A stretch of 64,000 nt of DNA from Anabaena sp. UHCC 0187 (GTDB lineage Bacteria; Cyanobacteriota; Cyanobacteriia; Cyanobacteriales; Nostocaceae). Within the stretch, counting starts at the first letter, position 1; each line of letters opens with the position of its first letter. The stretch is from NCBI RefSeq assembly GCF_009712035.1, contig NZ_VILB01000005.1:124001-188000 (forward strand), given 5' to 3'. Positions 11,574 to 19,963 of this stretch are shown here, piece after piece. The notes below the pieces were generated by a model. It was given only the letters and a program-made list of their open reading frames with translations, was not told where the DNA came from and searched no databases. Position numbers and translations under genes: made by a program.

Positions 11574-12455
11574 ATGCAAATCCGTCGTCGTTCACCTAGC
11601 CGAGCTATTAATGTTTCTATAATCCAATATAAATCCGCTATAGAAGGGGCTGCACCAAATAATATTTTAGAAGAAATTGTTTGGCAAAAAGAAACAGAAG
11701 TTGAGAAAATGCGGGAAAGGCTACCTTTGCGAGAATTGCAAAAAAAAGCCTTAACTGCACCACCTATTCGTGATTTTATTGCCGCTTTGCGTCAAGGTAA
11801 AACTAACCCTGCTTTAATTGCTGAAGTCAAAAAAGCTTCTCCCAGTAAAGGGGTATTTAGGGCAGATTTTGATCCAGTAAATATCGCTCAATCTTATCAA
11901 GCTGGTGGAGCTAGTTGCCTTTCTGTGCTGACAGATGTTAAATTTTTTCAGGGTAGTTTTGAAAACCTATCTTTAGTCCGTTCTGCGGTGGATTTACCTT
12001 TGCTATGTAAGGATTTTATTATCTATCCTTACCAAATGTATTGGGCGCGAATTCATGGAGCAGATGCAGTTTTATTAATAGCAGCAATTCTCAATGATCA
12101 AGATTTGCAATACTTTATCAAAATTGCTAATAACTTGAAAATGGCAGCTTTAATAGAAGTGCATAACTTAGAAGAATTAGATCGGGTATTGGCTTTGGAT
12201 GGTGTGTCTTTAGTCGGTATTAATAATCGCAACTTAGAAGATTTTTCCGTTGACTTGCAAACTACTTGTCAATTACTAACAGCTAGAGGTGAGCAATTAC
12301 AAGCAAAGAATATTCTTGTAGTCAGTGAATCAGGATTACATCACCCAGAGGATTTAAGTGTAGTTAAAACAGCAGGTGCATCCGCTGTATTAATTGGTGA
12401 ATCATTGGTCAAACAACCAGATCCTCAATTAGCAATAGCAAATCTATTTGCTTAA
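11574..12455 (+). CDS. trpC: Indole-3-glycerol phosphate synthase
   Basis: Closes the indole ring from carboxyphenylaminodeoxyribulose phosphate in tryptophan synthesis. The 293-residue (beta/alpha)8 protein shows the catalytic lysine in [13 protein letters not shown] (about residue 85), [29 protein letters not shown], the [13 protein letters not shown] motif and the phosphate loop [12 protein letters not shown] / SAVLIGESL. The first 30 residues ([15 protein letters not shown]...) are an extension typical of cyanobacterial TrpC proteins. It is not in a trp operon here, which is normal for cyanobacteria. A heptamer repeat tract lies directly upstream. Confidence 0.95.
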   Translation: MQIRRRSPSRAINVSIIQYKSAIEGAAPNNILEEIVWQKETEVEKMRERLPLRELQKKALTAPPIRDFIAALRQGKTNPALIAEVKKASPSKGVFRADFDPVNIAQSYQAGGASCLSVLTDVKFFQGSFENLSLVRSAVDLPLLCKDFIIYPYQMYWARIHGADAVLLIAAILNDQDLQYFIKIANNLKMAALIEVHNLEELDRVLALDGVSLVGINNRNLEDFSVDLQTTCQLLTARGEQLQAKNILVVSESGLHHPEDLSVVKTAGASAVLIGESLVKQPDPQLAIANLFA

Positions 12456-12572
12456 TCACAATCTTGATTGAAAATAATGGCAATTATTGATTTCCTGTGT
12501 AACAATTAATCCGGGATTAGCTAAACTTTAACTAATTAAAAATTCCTAAGTTGCAACTTCAGAATAAACTAC

Positions 12573-12818
12573 ATGGAGCCAATTCCTTTACCTTCTCCTA
12601 TTCATTACGAACTTATACTTCAACTTTTAGAAAAGCAAACCATGACTTCTCTAGGTCAAAACCAAGACCTTCGCAATCAAGTTAATCAACTGATTATTAC
12701 CCTGCGAAAAGCTGCATCCCAACAAAAGCGACTAGAAGAAACTTTTCAATCATCCTCTTTAGTGATTGATCACCGTTGGTCTATTAATCATTTTGCGGAT
12801 AAAGTTGACTATTCCTAA
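12573..12818 (+). CDS. Small conserved cyanobacterial protein (possibly DUF5340)
   Basis: An 81-residue protein, MEPIPLPSPIHYELILQLLE at the start, followed by a helical Gln-rich region (NQDLRNQVNQLIITLRKAA) and a short C-terminal segment (VIDHRWSINHF). It has no signal peptide or membrane segment. I recall a small cyanobacterial family of this size and N-terminus (DUF5340), but that assignment is from memory and unsure. A strong terminator lies 31 bases after the stop, supporting a real transcription unit. Function unknown. Confidence 0.7.
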   Translation: MEPIPLPSPIHYELILQLLEKQTMTSLGQNQDLRNQVNQLIITLRKAASQQKRLEETFQSSSLVIDHRWSINHFADKVDYS

Positions 12819-12848
12819 TGAATGCTGTTTCTATCTGGACAAAAACCC

Positions 12849-12871
12849 AGCCCTGCAAAAGCGGGGCTTTT
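12849..12871 (+). terminator. Rho-independent terminator after the 81-residue protein gene
   Basis: AGCCCTGC pairs with GCGGGGCT (one T-G pair) across an AAAA tetraloop, followed by four T including the stem-adjacent one. Confidence 0.93.
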
Positions 12872-12975
12872 AACTAGACTTCCTATTAAAAGATTTTAGT
12901 AGGTTATTTTTTGGATTTTTATCCCCTGGAGGGGTTAATTTGGATTGTATTGAAATTTTCAACTAGGAGACAAAC

Positions 12976-14124
12976 ATGGACGATAAATTGATGCTGATGA
13001 TTCCTGGGCCTACCCCAGTTCCAGAAGCTGCTTTACTAGCATTAGCCAAGCACCCCATTGGCCACCGCAGTGGCGAATTTAGTACGATGATGGGAGAGGT
13101 GACAGAAAACCTCAAATGGCTACATCAAACCACAAGTGATGTATTAATGTTAAACGTCAGCGGTACTGGTGCTGTAGAAGCGGGAATCATTAATTTCCTT
13201 TCTCCAGGCGATCGCATTTTAGTTGGTTCTAATGGTAAATTCGGTGAACGTTGGGTAGAAGTGGGTGAAGCCTTTGGCTTAAATGTGGAAACAGTTACCG
13301 CAGAATGGGGACAACCCTTAGACCCAGCCCAATTTGCCACCAAACTGCAAGCTGATACCAACAAAGAAATCAAAGCTGTAATTATCACCCACAGCGAAAC
13401 CTCCACTGGTGTCATCAATGATCTAGAAGCTATTAACCGCCACGTTAAAGAACATGGTGAGGCTTTAATCATTGTTGATGCTGTCACCAGTTTAGGGGCT
13501 TATAACGTCCCTGTAGACGCTTTAGCTTTGGATGTAGTCGCTTCCGGTTCACAAAAAGGCTACATGATTCCTCCCGGTTTAGGATTTGTCTCCGTTAGTC
13601 CCAAAGCTTGGGAAGCCTACAAAACCGCAAAATTGCCTAAGTATTATTTAGATTTAGGTAAATATCGCAAAGCTACCGCTAAAAATACCACTCCCTTTAC
13701 TCCTCCCGTCAACTTAATGGTGGCATTACACACCACCTTGGGAATGATGAAGAAGGAAGGATTGGAATCTATCTTTACCCGTCATGAACGCCAAAAAAAT
13801 GCTACCCGTGCGGCGATGAAGGCGTTAAATTTATCATTGTTTGCTGCTGATGAATGTGCCAGTCCCGCCATTACCGCTGTAGCCACACCAGGCATCGAAA
13901 CCGATAAAATTCGCTCTTTAATGAAAAAACGGTTTGATATTGCTTTAGCTGGTGGACAAGACCATCTGAGTAATAAAATTTTCCGCATAGGTCACTTGGG
14001 TTTTGTCAGTGATCGGGATATTCTTAGCTGTATTGCTTCCCTAGAAGTTGTCCTGCCACAAGTCGGCCATGAAAATTTCACCCCCGGCGCTGGTATAGCA
14101 GCAGCAGCAAAAGTTTTTGCCTAA
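12976..14124 (+). CDS. Class V aminotransferase (alanine/serine-glyoxylate type)
   Basis: A PLP-dependent 382-residue aminotransferase of the serine-pyruvate/alanine-glyoxylate group, expected to act in photorespiratory glyoxylate metabolism. Landmarks: MLMIPGPTPVPEAAL at the start, HRSGEFSTMMGEV, the cofactor loop VSGTGAVEAGI, the aspartate in IIVDAVTSLGAYNVPVD and the PLP-binding lysine in SGSQKGYMIPPGL (about residue 194). AGGAG precedes the ATG by nine bases. Close relatives in Anabaena have been annotated as the 42-kDa subunit of a soluble hydrogenase; nothing in the sequence supports a hydrogenase function. Confidence 0.92.
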   Translation: MDDKLMLMIPGPTPVPEAALLALAKHPIGHRSGEFSTMMGEVTENLKWLHQTTSDVLMLNVSGTGAVEAGIINFLSPGDRILVGSNGKFGERWVEVGEAFGLNVETVTAEWGQPLDPAQFATKLQADTNKEIKAVIITHSETSTGVINDLEAINRHVKEHGEALIIVDAVTSLGAYNVPVDALALDVVASGSQKGYMIPPGLGFVSVSPKAWEAYKTAKLPKYYLDLGKYRKATAKNTTPFTPPVNLMVALHTTLGMMKKEGLESIFTRHERQKNATRAAMKALNLSLFAADECASPAITAVATPGIETDKIRSLMKKRFDIALAGGQDHLSNKIFRIGHLGFVSDRDILSCIASLEVVLPQVGHENFTPGAGIAAAAKVFA

Positions 14125-14177
14125 TAGTCATTAGGTTGGTAATGGGTCATGGGTAATGGGTAATGGAAAAATTTTTC

Positions 14178-14220
14178 CCCCTGCACCCTGCACCCTGCAC
14201 CCTGCCTCTTGCCTCTTCCC
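14178..14220 (+). repeat. Heptameric STRR tract (CCCTGCA / CCTCTTG units)
   Basis: Four units of CCCTGCA-type sequence followed by two CCTCTTG-type units, immediately downstream of the aminotransferase and reaching the end of the next, convergent gene. A short GGGTAAT repeat precedes it at about 14144-14166. Confidence 0.9.
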
Positions 14221-14411
14221 TACGCCGTTTCTAGCCAGTCATAAATTTGTTCTAACTGTTCAAGAGTAATTAACCCATACTGCCAAAGAGTCATGGTTAA
14301 AGAACCAGGATCTTGATCACGGTTACGTAATGCTACGGCTAAGGAAGCGGCCGAAATTGCCAAATCTTCCTGGAGAAAATTAATGAGCCGAGAATATCTT
14401 GATGGTGTCAT
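14220..14411 (-). CDS. DUF2949 family small protein
   Basis: A 63-residue protein starting MTPSRYSRLINFLQEDLAIS, with SLTMTLWQYGLITLEQLEQI near the end. This is the pattern of the cyanobacterial DUF2949 family, soluble and of unknown function. The start is decided by an exceptionally strong ribosome binding site seven bases upstream; an earlier in-frame ATG at 14447 would put that site inside the coding region. The gene is convergent with the aminotransferase gene and transcribed alone. Confidence 0.85.
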   Translation of the reverse strand: MTPSRYSRLINFLQEDLAISAASLAVALRNRDQDPGSLTMTLWQYGLITLEQLEQIYDWLETA

Positions 14412-14418
14412 TTGTATC

Positions 14419-14428
14419 TCACCTCCTT
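14419..14428 (-). promoter_or_regulatory. Strong Shine-Dalgarno site fixing the DUF2949 start
   Basis: AAGGAGGTGA on the minus strand is a ten-base match to the 16S rRNA 3' end, seven bases before the ATG at 14411. It is by far the strongest ribosome binding site seen in the window. Confidence 0.9.
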
Positions 14429-14530
14429 GAGTAGAATTGATGATCATAGATTGATTATTTATTTTGTGAGTATTGTATAGCCAGTATTTTATTTGTTACT
14501 TTTCTCTGCTTGTATAGCAACAGACAAGGC

Positions 14531-14559
14531 GGTTAGGACATCAATTGATAATGAAACTC
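14531..14559 (+). repeat. Dispersed 29-bp repeat, copy 1
   Basis: The 29 bases beginning GGTTAGGACATCAATTG and ending AATGAAACTC occur again without change at 63426-63454, and in diverged form at 40778-40804. This copy lies 120 bases upstream of the DUF2949 gene, in a 661-base gap (14412-15072) that otherwise holds only a transposase remnant. Confidence 0.85.
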
Positions 14560-14672
14560 AGTGACTCCTGCTATATCAATATCTATAGGTTGTATAGAAA
14601 AACATTGCATTCTTCTAAATAACCTGTTTCTAAAGCACTAACTTTATTGGATGTACTACTACACCACGCTAC

Positions 14673-14804
14673 TTACAATAACGGGGAAAATTCGTAATAC
14701 AGTAGCTCATGTATCCTATCAGGACAAGATTTAGAGAATACTTTAACCATGATGTTAGCCTGAGCATGAACATCCGCTAGTTTACTTTTGTCGTTTAAGT
14801 AACA
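14673..14804 (-). pseudogene. Remnant of an IS200/IS605-type tnpB C-terminus
   Basis: On the minus strand a 43-codon open stretch reads YLNDKSKLADVHAQANIMVK then VFSKSCPDRIHELL before a stop. ADVHAQANI followed by KVFSKS resembles the TnpB C-terminal ADVNGAANI ... KVFPKSF pattern that carries the last catalytic aspartate. There is no start codon and nothing of the rest of tnpB in the surrounding bases, so this is at best a decayed fragment. The identification is by pattern memory only. Confidence 0.35.
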
Positions 14805-15072
14805 AAGATTTTATATCCTATACTCCTCTATTAGCGACTATTTACACTTGAGCTAAAAGGGAGATTTCTGTTACTAAACTCTGAAGTCATGATTTTAACT
14901 GGAAAAAAACTAAAATTTGATGTTATTCAGGCTACTGCTAAATATTAACCTCTTCACGCCTATTTATGCTAGGTTGCGGAACAGTTTTTTTAACAGAATA
15001 ATTCTGTATCAGATAAAAATTCAGAAATATTAAGCCCTGCTATATCCAAACTGGATCATTGCTAGAAAATCT

Positions 15073-15609
15073 TCATCCTCTTGACTGAGGAACTTTAGGA
15101 GTTAAGAAATCAATTTTGACCTGATCTCCTTTCCGTAAGCCTAGTTCTGCGGCTCGTCCTGACCTCAGTTCAATTACTTGATCTATCAGTACATTTGGAC
15201 CGTATGTGGAACAAGGTTCTTTTTTGCAAGGTGGAGCAGATCCTTGGATATACTTAACTGCACCTTTATGGAGAAATACCATATCTAAAGGAACAGGTAC
15301 ATTCTTCATCCAAAATTTTACTGGTTGTGGGTTCGGAAAAACAAACAGCATTCCTCGGTTATCGGGTAAAGCCGGTCTATACATTAAACCCATCATTTGC
15401 TGTTCTGATGTTTGCGCTACTTCTAACTGAATTTTTACATTTTGAGGAAGAGTAGCCTGAGCGGAAATTGGTAGATTTTGTCCAGCATTTACTGGTGTTT
15501 GGGTTGGTGATGCTGGTGTCATAGAGGGAGATTTAGCTGTGGTTGGTGGTGAACAGCCTATCAGGAAAATACTGAGTAATATTGAACAGAGACTGAGCCA
15601 GGAGATCAT
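15073..15609 (-). CDS. DUF192 family lipoprotein
   Basis: A 178-residue exported protein. The signal peptide MISWLSLCSILLSIFLIGCS ends in an LIGC lipobox, so it is likely a lipoprotein, followed by a Thr/Pro/Ser linker. The DUF192 domain spans about residues 58-170: LEVAQTSEQQMMGLMYR, GMLFVFPNPQPVKFWMKN, VPLDMVFL and VIELRSGRAAELGLRKGD are its signature blocks. A CKKEPC pair in the middle (about residues 127-132) may form a disulfide. Function of the family is unknown. It stands alone, convergent to nothing nearby. Confidence 0.9.
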   Translation of the reverse strand: MISWLSLCSILLSIFLIGCSPPTTAKSPSMTPASPTQTPVNAGQNLPISAQATLPQNVKIQLEVAQTSEQQMMGLMYRPALPDNRGMLFVFPNPQPVKFWMKNVPVPLDMVFLHKGAVKYIQGSAPPCKKEPCSTYGPNVLIDQVIELRSGRAAELGLRKGDQVKIDFLTPKVPQSRG

Positions 15610-15762
15610 AAATAATACCGGAAATCGGGACTAGGGCAAAAGCGATGATTTTATCAATCACCTTATTTACTGGAATTTAGATTCCGATTATTCTACTTAA
15701 TTTCTGCAAAATTGCCCACAAATTTAGATTTTATTTGTGGTTATTTCTTTTTTTTATGGATT

Positions 15763-16455
15763 TTAGGAGTCTCTGAGTACGTAGCCTACACCGCGTACAG
15801 TTTGAATCAGGCGTTTTTGACCTTCTTCTTCAATTTTGAGGCGGAGGTAACGAATATACACCTCAATCACATTAGACTCACCCATAAAGTCGTAACCCCA
15901 AACATTTTCTAAAATTTTGTCGCGGGTTAATACTTCGCGGGGATGTTCCATTAAGAACTTTAAGAGTTCAAATTCCTTCATGGTTAAGTCAATGGCCTTA
16001 CTGTTGTAAATAGCGCGACGCGTTCCTATATCTAAAATCAAATCACCAAAGCGTAATTGCTCTGTGGTATCAATATCTGGTTTGAGATAGAGACGAATCA
16101 ATTTTAAAAAATCTTCCGAGCGGTAAGGTTTGAGGATGTAATCATCAGCACCAGCATCTAAACAGGCTATGCGATCATCTACTGTATCTCTGGCCATTAA
16201 AATCAGTACAGGAGAACGATTACCAATATTTCTAAGATTTTTACACAAAGATAGTCCTGATTCTCCGACGAGCATTCGATCTACAACAATTAAAGCAGGT
16301 TGGCGATCTCGACAGAATTGTAATCCATTAACGGCATCATGAGTCACAATTGCATCATAACCAGCTTCTTGTAAATCAAAAGCTAATTGATTAGCTAAAG
16401 TTTCATCTGGTTCAATCACCAAAACAAAAACGGCGGGATTGTGGGTAGCTATCAT
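15763..16455 (-). CDS. OmpR-family response regulator with atypical receiver (NrrA/NblR-like)
   Basis: A 230-residue two-component regulator: receiver (about 9-122) and winged-helix DNA-binding domain (about 135-228, ending TVRGVGYVLR). The phosphoacceptor aspartate is present (LIVVDRML, residue 59) and the lysine is in YILKPY, but the usual acidic pair is IEPD and the switch Thr/Ser is replaced by Ala (LILMARD), so phosphorylation may be altered. It most resembles the cyanobacterial NrrA/Rre37 or NblR type, involved in nitrogen or stress responses; I cannot decide between them. The start at 16455 gives MIATHNPAVFVLVIEPD; an upstream in-frame ATG (16509) adds an unlikely Pro/Ile-rich leader. 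No sensor kinase is adjacent. Confidence 0.88.
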   Translation of the reverse strand: MIATHNPAVFVLVIEPDETLANQLAFDLQEAGYDAIVTHDAVNGLQFCRDRQPALIVVDRMLVGESGLSLCKNLRNIGNRSPVLILMARDTVDDRIACLDAGADDYILKPYRSEDFLKLIRLYLKPDIDTTEQLRFGDLILDIGTRRAIYNSKAIDLTMKEFELLKFLMEHPREVLTRDKILENVWGYDFMGESNVIEVYIRYLRLKIEEEGQKRLIQTVRGVGYVLRDS

Positions 16456-16795
16456 AGCAGTTGGGGTTATGGGATTGGGGATTGGTAATTGAATTGGAAA
16501 AACCCTCACCTATAGTTATAGCCTGTTACCGTGTTAGTGGTATTTCAGACAATATTAACTCAAGTTACTGATTTTCCGGTTGCACCTATAGACAAGGTTC
16601 CGCAACTCAATCCGAACAATAATAATTTTTGCTCGTAATTTTAGTGTGAGTTCCATCTAAACCTCGTCCAAATTGAGAACTGGAGTTGTTCAAAAGAAAG
16701 GGTGCGTTCTTTGCTTTGTGACATAGAGTAGCGATATCGCTCTTTTAGCGGAAAGTCTAATGCCCACAGACCTACAATGGATGTAAGATACCTCA
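16456..16795. other. Intergenic region upstream of the response regulator
   Basis: No gene seen. It holds a small GGGATTGGGGATTGG repeat at the regulator side and a 12-base palindrome AGCGATATCGCT near 16731. It ends at a transposase fragment. Confidence 0.5.
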
Positions 16796-17023
16796 ATGAA
16801 AATCGAACAAGAAAATTCATTTAGTACCTGCCCTAAATGTGGCACAACCAGCCATAAATTATATCAAAATCATAGACATATTATTAAAGACCTCCCTTTT
16901 GCAGAAAAAGAAGTATTTTTAGAAGTTAATCGCCGACAGTTTAAATGTAAACAATTTCAGAGGGAACTCCGAAGCAACAGGGAACAGAAAAAACTCATGT
17001 TTAAAAACATGAAATTGAAATAA
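16796..17023 (+). pseudogene. ISL3-family transposase, N-terminal fragment
   Basis: A 75-codon frame containing the N-terminal zinc-ribbon of ISL3 transposases: CPKCGTTSHKLYQ, then IKDLPFAEKEVFLEVNRRQF and KCKQF, where the second C-x2-C pair and everything after it (DNA-binding and DDE domains, more than 300 residues) are missing. The last 25 codons (LRSNREQKKLMFKNMKLK) do not look like the transposase. No inverted repeats typical of an intact element were found around it. A dead remnant. Confidence 0.7.
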
Positions 17024-17117
17024 TGACACTGTTTTTTTCGTGCTACGCATCTTTTAAAAATATCTTTTTTTGACTAAAGCTCTAGACTTTTGCAAATGAG
17101 TGTTTCTTATCTGTTCC

Positions 17118-17864
17118 CTATTTTTGCTTAATTGCCCATTTTACCTGTCGTAAAATCCCCCGTAACATTCCCACTTCGGCAGTTTGTAAATAAGCACGGT
17201 TATAGAGGTGACGAAATTTTTCCATGCGACTAGCTGCGGTATGGGGATAAAGATAACCTATGGCAAGCAATAAAGATTCTAATTGTTGATAAAAAGCTTC
17301 CATAACATCTAATGAGGCAATTTCTGGATCAGGTATATTCTCTTCTGTAAATAAATCCGTAGACTGTGATAATTCATAACAACAAATAGAAACCGCAGTA
17401 GCTAAATTCAAAGATGGATATTCTGGATTAGTGGGAATAAAAACTAATTTGTGGGCATAACTTAATTCTTCATTAGTTAATCCTCTATCTTCCCTACCAA
17501 AAATTAAGGCTACAGGCTTTTCTACTTCTGCCAATAACCAGGGTAAAGCGGTGCGGGGGGTTTCTAGGGGGATTTCTCCACTGTATTCCCGTCCCATAGT
17601 AGCAATGGCACGGACACAGCCATGCAATGCTTGTGGTAATGTATCTACTATGACCGCAGATTCTAAAATATCTTTACCATGAACTGCCATTTTTAAAGCA
17701 TCATCGGATGTGCGATCGCATTGAGGATTGACTAATATTAGTTTAGATAAGCCAAAATTTTTCATTACCCTGGCTACAGAACCGACATTCAATGGACCGG
17801 CTGGTTCTACTAAGACGATAATTACGTTGTTGCAACTGGTTTTTATATTAATATTTTCTGTCAT
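17118..17864 (-). CDS. trmJ: tRNA 2'-O-methyltransferase, TrmJ type (SPOUT family)
   Basis: A 248-residue SAM-dependent methyltransferase of the TrmH/SpoU group 1 family, expected to methylate the 2'-O of residue 32 in the tRNA anticodon loop. Motif 1 is VEPAGPLNVGSVARVMKNFG (about 19-38), motif 2 is LIFGREDRGLTNEEL (about 130) and motif 3 is PSLNLATAVSICCYEL (about 160), which together form the SPOUT knot. A helical C-terminal tail follows. The upstream gene ends two bases before its start, so the three genes from 18430 down to 17118 are probably one operon. Confidence 0.92.
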   Translation of the reverse strand: MTENINIKTSCNNVIIVLVEPAGPLNVGSVARVMKNFGLSKLILVNPQCDRTSDDALKMAVHGKDILESAVIVDTLPQALHGCVRAIATMGREYSGEIPLETPRTALPWLLAEVEKPVALIFGREDRGLTNEELSYAHKLVFIPTNPEYPSLNLATAVSICCYELSQSTDLFTEENIPDPEIASLDVMEAFYQQLESLLLAIGYLYPHTAASRMEKFRHLYNRAYLQTAEVGMLRGILRQVKWAIKQK

Positions 17865-17866
17865 AC

Positions 17867-18199
17867 TTATTTATTTTTACCAGCTTTAATCATCACAATT
17901 AAATGTTCAATACGTTCATACTCATCCAGTTCTTTTAACTCTCTGGGGTTAATATCACCTGCTTTATTACGTGCTAGTAAAGTACGTAACCGGTCTTGCA
18001 TTTCCGGTGTGGGTTTAAATTCAACAATTTGTTGAGGAGTGGGGTTACTGGCAAGAAAATTAAGGATATATTGGTAAACTTGTGTTGGTATTGCTGGTTG
18101 TTGAAGACTCAAAGCAAGTAGTTCTGGTAGGCGTTCATTGCCTATTTGTGCTATTTGTTGAGATAGTTCTTCTGATACTTCTAGGGTAATTTTTGGCAT
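17867..18199 (-). CDS. Conserved hypothetical protein, 110 residues
   Basis: Not assigned to a named family. The start at 18199 gives MPKITLEVSEELSQQIAQIG; a TTG twelve bases further up is possible but less likely. The N-terminal strand-helix pattern resembles antitoxin-like or ribbon-helix DNA-binding starts, followed by a Pro/Gln-rich middle and a charged helical C-terminus (RELKELDEYERIEHLIVMIK). It sits between a DUF2281 gene (18 bases upstream) and trmJ (2 bases downstream). The pairing with DUF2281 suggests a regulatory or toxin-antitoxin-related role, but no nuclease motif is visible. Confidence 0.65.
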   Translation of the reverse strand: MPKITLEVSEELSQQIAQIGNERLPELLALSLQQPAIPTQVYQYILNFLASNPTPQQIVEFKPTPEMQDRLRTLLARNKAGDINPRELKELDEYERIEHLIVMIKAGKNK

Positions 18200-18217
18200 A
18201 TATTTTTCCAAAGTGGA

Positions 18218-18430
18218 TTATTTTCTATCTTGTAATTGTTCTATTGCTTCACTCATTAGCTGTAAGTCTTCTTTAGGTATTGAACCTGCAAAACGCAGTA
18301 ATTGTTTACCGGGAACACCTTTGATCTTTGAAGTTGTCAAATTGCGGGCAAATTCTAGGACTTGATATTGCAAGTCTTGAGGCATAATTTTTAATTGTTC
18401 AATAACTTGGTCAGCAATAGATGTAGTCAT
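18218..18430 (-). CDS. DUF2281-like small protein (antitoxin-like)
   Basis: A 70-residue protein, MTTSIADQVIEQLKIMPQDL, with the LQYQVLEFARNL block that marks DUF2281 family proteins, often found as antitoxin-like partners. Start at 18430 is preferred over the in-frame ATG at 18448, which would add six unrelated residues. First gene of a probable three-gene operon. No PIN-type toxin is next to it, so a canonical toxin-antitoxin pair is not supported. Confidence 0.72.
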   Translation of the reverse strand: MTTSIADQVIEQLKIMPQDLQYQVLEFARNLTTSKIKGVPGKQLLRFAGSIPKEDLQLMSEAIEQLQDRK

Positions 18431-18812
18431 AATATTTTTTCCTAGCATTGTTAAATACTATGTTATTGGAAAATAAAAGTCAGTCAAGAGTAGACCTTGC
18501 TAACATGATTTGAAAAAGTCAGACCTCTTGACTGAATAATTATATTATAACAATTTTCTATCACCTAACTTAATTTTATGTAAATAAATTTACGGTATTA
18601 TAGTTGAATAATATTCCATCATTAAGAACTATCCCTCAATCAGATATGGCGATGGTTATTGCTGCTGAAGATGCCAACTCTTCATATTTTTATGATAATG
18701 AAGATGGGGTAATAACATCACGTATTATTAGTTATAATTTACTTCATTGAAAGACAAGCTGTTAAAGAGGTGTGTCACTCCAAAGTAAAGATTAAGATTT
18801 GCTATTATGGTA
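18431..18812. other. Intergenic region with a possible decayed coding remnant
   Basis: No intact gene. On the plus strand 18604-18750 is open for 48 codons and from an ATG at 18646 reads MAMVIAAEDANSSYFYDNED before a short end; it looks protein-like (caspase-type proteins have a similar block) but is too short to call. The rest is AT-rich and likely holds the promoter of the minus-strand operon. Confidence 0.35.
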
Positions 18813-19682
18813 TTAGTCAGATCCAGAATTATTGCTTTTCTTATTGTCAGCTTTATTTATTAATCTTAAACAAGCATGAATAGTTGCCAGATAATAATAA
18901 AACATCCAGCTATACCAAATAGCTTGATCAAAATCTATCTTTTGTTTTTGATTATGATGACGAATACCGAAGTTATTAGCTAGATTAAATAAATCACTTT
19001 CATCTTTTGAAGTGATTATTTGTTGAATCTTAGGCTTGAGGAATTCTAATACATCTACTAAGTTCTTTATGGCATCACGCCTATCATTGAGAGATGAACG
19101 ATATCGCCTAAATTTGATAATTGCTGCTTCTACTCTTGTTTCAACATTTTCTGGATCATAGGTAGGTAAATTTGCTTCAAAAAGTAAATCTAGTCCTTGT
19201 TCTGCCTGTTCTAAAATTTCACCATTTTCAGAGAGTTCATAACCATCTTGATAGTCGCAAAGAATATCATTGATTTTATCCCTAAATTCTTTTTGTCCAG
19301 CTATTTTATCAAATGTATTGTAATGCCAACCACAATTACCAAAAGTATGATGAAACCCATCAATAGGCTTGGATATCCAATCATATAATAATTCTATTAC
19401 ATCGAATAAATCATCTTCACTATAGTTTAAGCATTTATCTTGGATTGTCCATAAATTAGGCTTTCGTAAAACCCTAAACATTTGAGCTTCAATATCAGCA
19501 CCTAATTTACCTGCAACTTCTCCGGCATCTACGCAGTCAAAGCCAAAAGCTTCTTGGAAATAATCGTTTGATGTAAATTCCAAATATATGTCCCGAAATA
19601 AACGACGAAGCATCTCTAAATCGAAACGAATCGCATCTGGATTTTTGCCTGTCCGTACTGAATAGTATCTTCTGTTAACCAT
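18813..19682 (-). CDS. Hypothetical protein, 289 residues
   Basis: Not recognised. It is a soluble, acidic protein without signal peptide, starting MVNRRYYSVRTGKNPDAIRF. The N-terminal two thirds are helical with several aromatic and Cys residues (FGFDCVDAGEVAGKLG; YNTFDKIAGQKEF), and the C-terminus contains FGIRHHNQKQ followed by a hydrophobic helix rich in Tyr and Ala. An IRHHx-type turn before a final helix is reminiscent of HEPN/abortive-infection-like domains, but this is weak. It stands alone next to a mazEF pair and decayed DNA, consistent with accessory content. Confidence 0.7.
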   Translation of the reverse strand: MVNRRYYSVRTGKNPDAIRFDLEMLRRLFRDIYLEFTSNDYFQEAFGFDCVDAGEVAGKLGADIEAQMFRVLRKPNLWTIQDKCLNYSEDDLFDVIELLYDWISKPIDGFHHTFGNCGWHYNTFDKIAGQKEFRDKINDILCDYQDGYELSENGEILEQAEQGLDLLFEANLPTYDPENVETRVEAAIIKFRRYRSSLNDRRDAIKNLVDVLEFLKPKIQQIITSKDESDLFNLANNFGIRHHNQKQKIDFDQAIWYSWMFYYYLATIHACLRLINKADNKKSNNSGSD

Positions 19683-19742
19683 ACTATGTTAATGTTTAAA
19701 AATTAACAGTTTGCATCAAGAACCTTATACAAAAACTCTCTT

Positions 19743-19852
19743 TAACTCTTCTTCCTTCGTATCCTTCCCTCCTTCGTGGTTCATTTCTCCCTTTATCATC
19801 ATAAAACAAAGATGTAGAAAAAACCTTTTTGTGTCTCTGCGTCTTTGTGTGA
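19743..19852 (+). repeat. Left copy of a ~110-bp direct repeat flanking mazEF
   Basis: Begins TAACTCTTCTTCC, contains CCTTCGTGGTTCATTTCTCC and ATAAAACAAA, and ends with a TCTCTGCGTCTTTG-type tract. The same blocks occur in the same order at 20539-20660, on the other side of mazEF. Related fragments appear at 35804-35837 (inverted) and 49054-49096, so it belongs to a dispersed family. Confidence 0.75.
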
Positions 19853-19963
19853 AATACATTTTAACCCATCTCAGTCGTTTACACCATTACTTGAGGCTTT
19901 TGACTTGATATTTCAATTATTGTAATTACAATGTAAACACCACCCTATCCCCAAACACCAAAA

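Noticed and set aside
12976-14124. Soluble hydrogenase subunit
   Set aside because: The family name comes from old annotation; the PLP lysine and all blocks are those of a class V aminotransferase and no metal-cluster cysteines are present.
18604-18750. 48-codon open stretch, possible caspase-like remnant
   Set aside because: Too short to assign; kept only as a note in the intergenic entry.
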